Positions 63,626 to 64,000 of a stretch of DNA of 64,000 nucleotides are shown piece after piece. The notes beneath the pieces are model-generated. The model was not told the DNA's origin, did no database searches, and was given only the letters and a program-made list of their open reading frames with translations. The translations under genes and the position numbers were made by a program. Positions within the stretch are counted from its first letter, which is position 1; each line of letters begins with the position of its first letter. Source of the stretch: Dipetalonema caudispina (lineage: Eukaryota; Nematoda; Chromadorea; Rhabditida; Onchocercidae); NCBI GenBank assembly GCA_013365325.1, contig JABVXV010000207.1:1-64000 (forward strand). Direction: 5' to 3'.

Positions 63626-64000
63626 TTTCCCAGCGAGCCGCCAACGACGGCTGCGAAAGGGCAACCTGGAAAAATCATCAAAGTCAAAGTGAGAGAAACT
63701 GTCACGTCAGGTAACAGTTAAATCATTAAAAATTTAATGATTAAAGGGATATAATTCTTCAGCAAAATTTCTGTTAGATATAACTTTCAAATAAGGTACA
63801 TATTCCTTGAAGATTGATATTATCAAAAAGATGCTTCTACATGTTAAATGGCTAACTAGCTAGTTTAACTACGAAATAGAGTGAGTTACATCCAAAATTT
63901 CTTTCACTAGTATCAATGTATGAATTAAACGGTATGCCTTGACAGTAATCAAATCCCAAATCTTTTTTAGTACTGTCAATGAGTGACATAATTTGCAGGA
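63626..64000. other. 5' flank of UQCRB with likely splice-leader acceptor
   Basis: On the minus strand TTTTTCCAG ends at 63666 and is followed by a 40-base leader that is GC-richer than its surroundings, then the ATG at 63625. This is a typical nematode trans-splice context. The remaining bases to the window edge show no gene that I can support. Confidence 0.5.

Noticed and set aside
63493..63714. Plus-strand 73-codon frame near the right edge
   Set aside because: It mirrors the minus-strand first exon and splice-leader region of UQCRB and lacks support of its own.

Overview
This window is nuclear DNA from a nematode, most likely a spirurid or filarial worm. It is very AT-rich, and its genes are split into many small exons with TTTTCAG-type acceptors and GTAAGT/GTATGT donors. 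Homopolymer runs fill the introns, and the recognisable proteins match nematode or animal families. The organism is inferred from composition, gene structure and protein similarity recalled from memory; no search was run. Because almost every gene is split, I rebuilt the genes exon by exon, checking phase at each junction. Exon coordinates are in the evidence fields.

Layout: 1-335 is an ATT-rich tandem array. 1312-12293 (minus) is a 26-exon gene for the intraflagellar transport protein IFT121/WDR35 (1194 aa as modelled). About 107 bp upstream of its start codon is a full match to the nematode X-box, the RFX/DAF-19 site of ciliary genes. 15019-32561 (plus) is a dispersed gene with three introns of 3.6-6.3 kb. 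It encodes a basic, probably membrane-associated protein that I do not recognise. 32819-44186 (plus) is a mec-2 (stomatin) locus with three candidate first exons and three candidate last exons. The conserved form is 481 aa; one alternative tail adds 501 unfamiliar residues.

44187-59015 is a 14.8-kb stretch with no gene I can support, only simple repeats and one perfect hairpin. 59016-61305 (plus) encodes an unrecognised single-pass membrane protein of 261 aa. 61646-62310 (minus) is a small unrecognised gene ending tail-to-tail with it. 62536-63625 (minus) is the complex III subunit UQCRB (QCR7 family). It lies just upstream of the small gene on the same strand, so the two could form an operon.

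Two of the recognised genes act in sensory neurons in nematodes: IFT121 in ciliated endings and MEC-2 in touch receptor neurons. UQCRB is a housekeeping mitochondrial gene. Nothing suggests that these genes form a single pathway. The main points for follow-up are the X-box, the apparent loss of one base in an IFT121 splice acceptor, the alternative ends of mec-2, and the three unrecognised genes.
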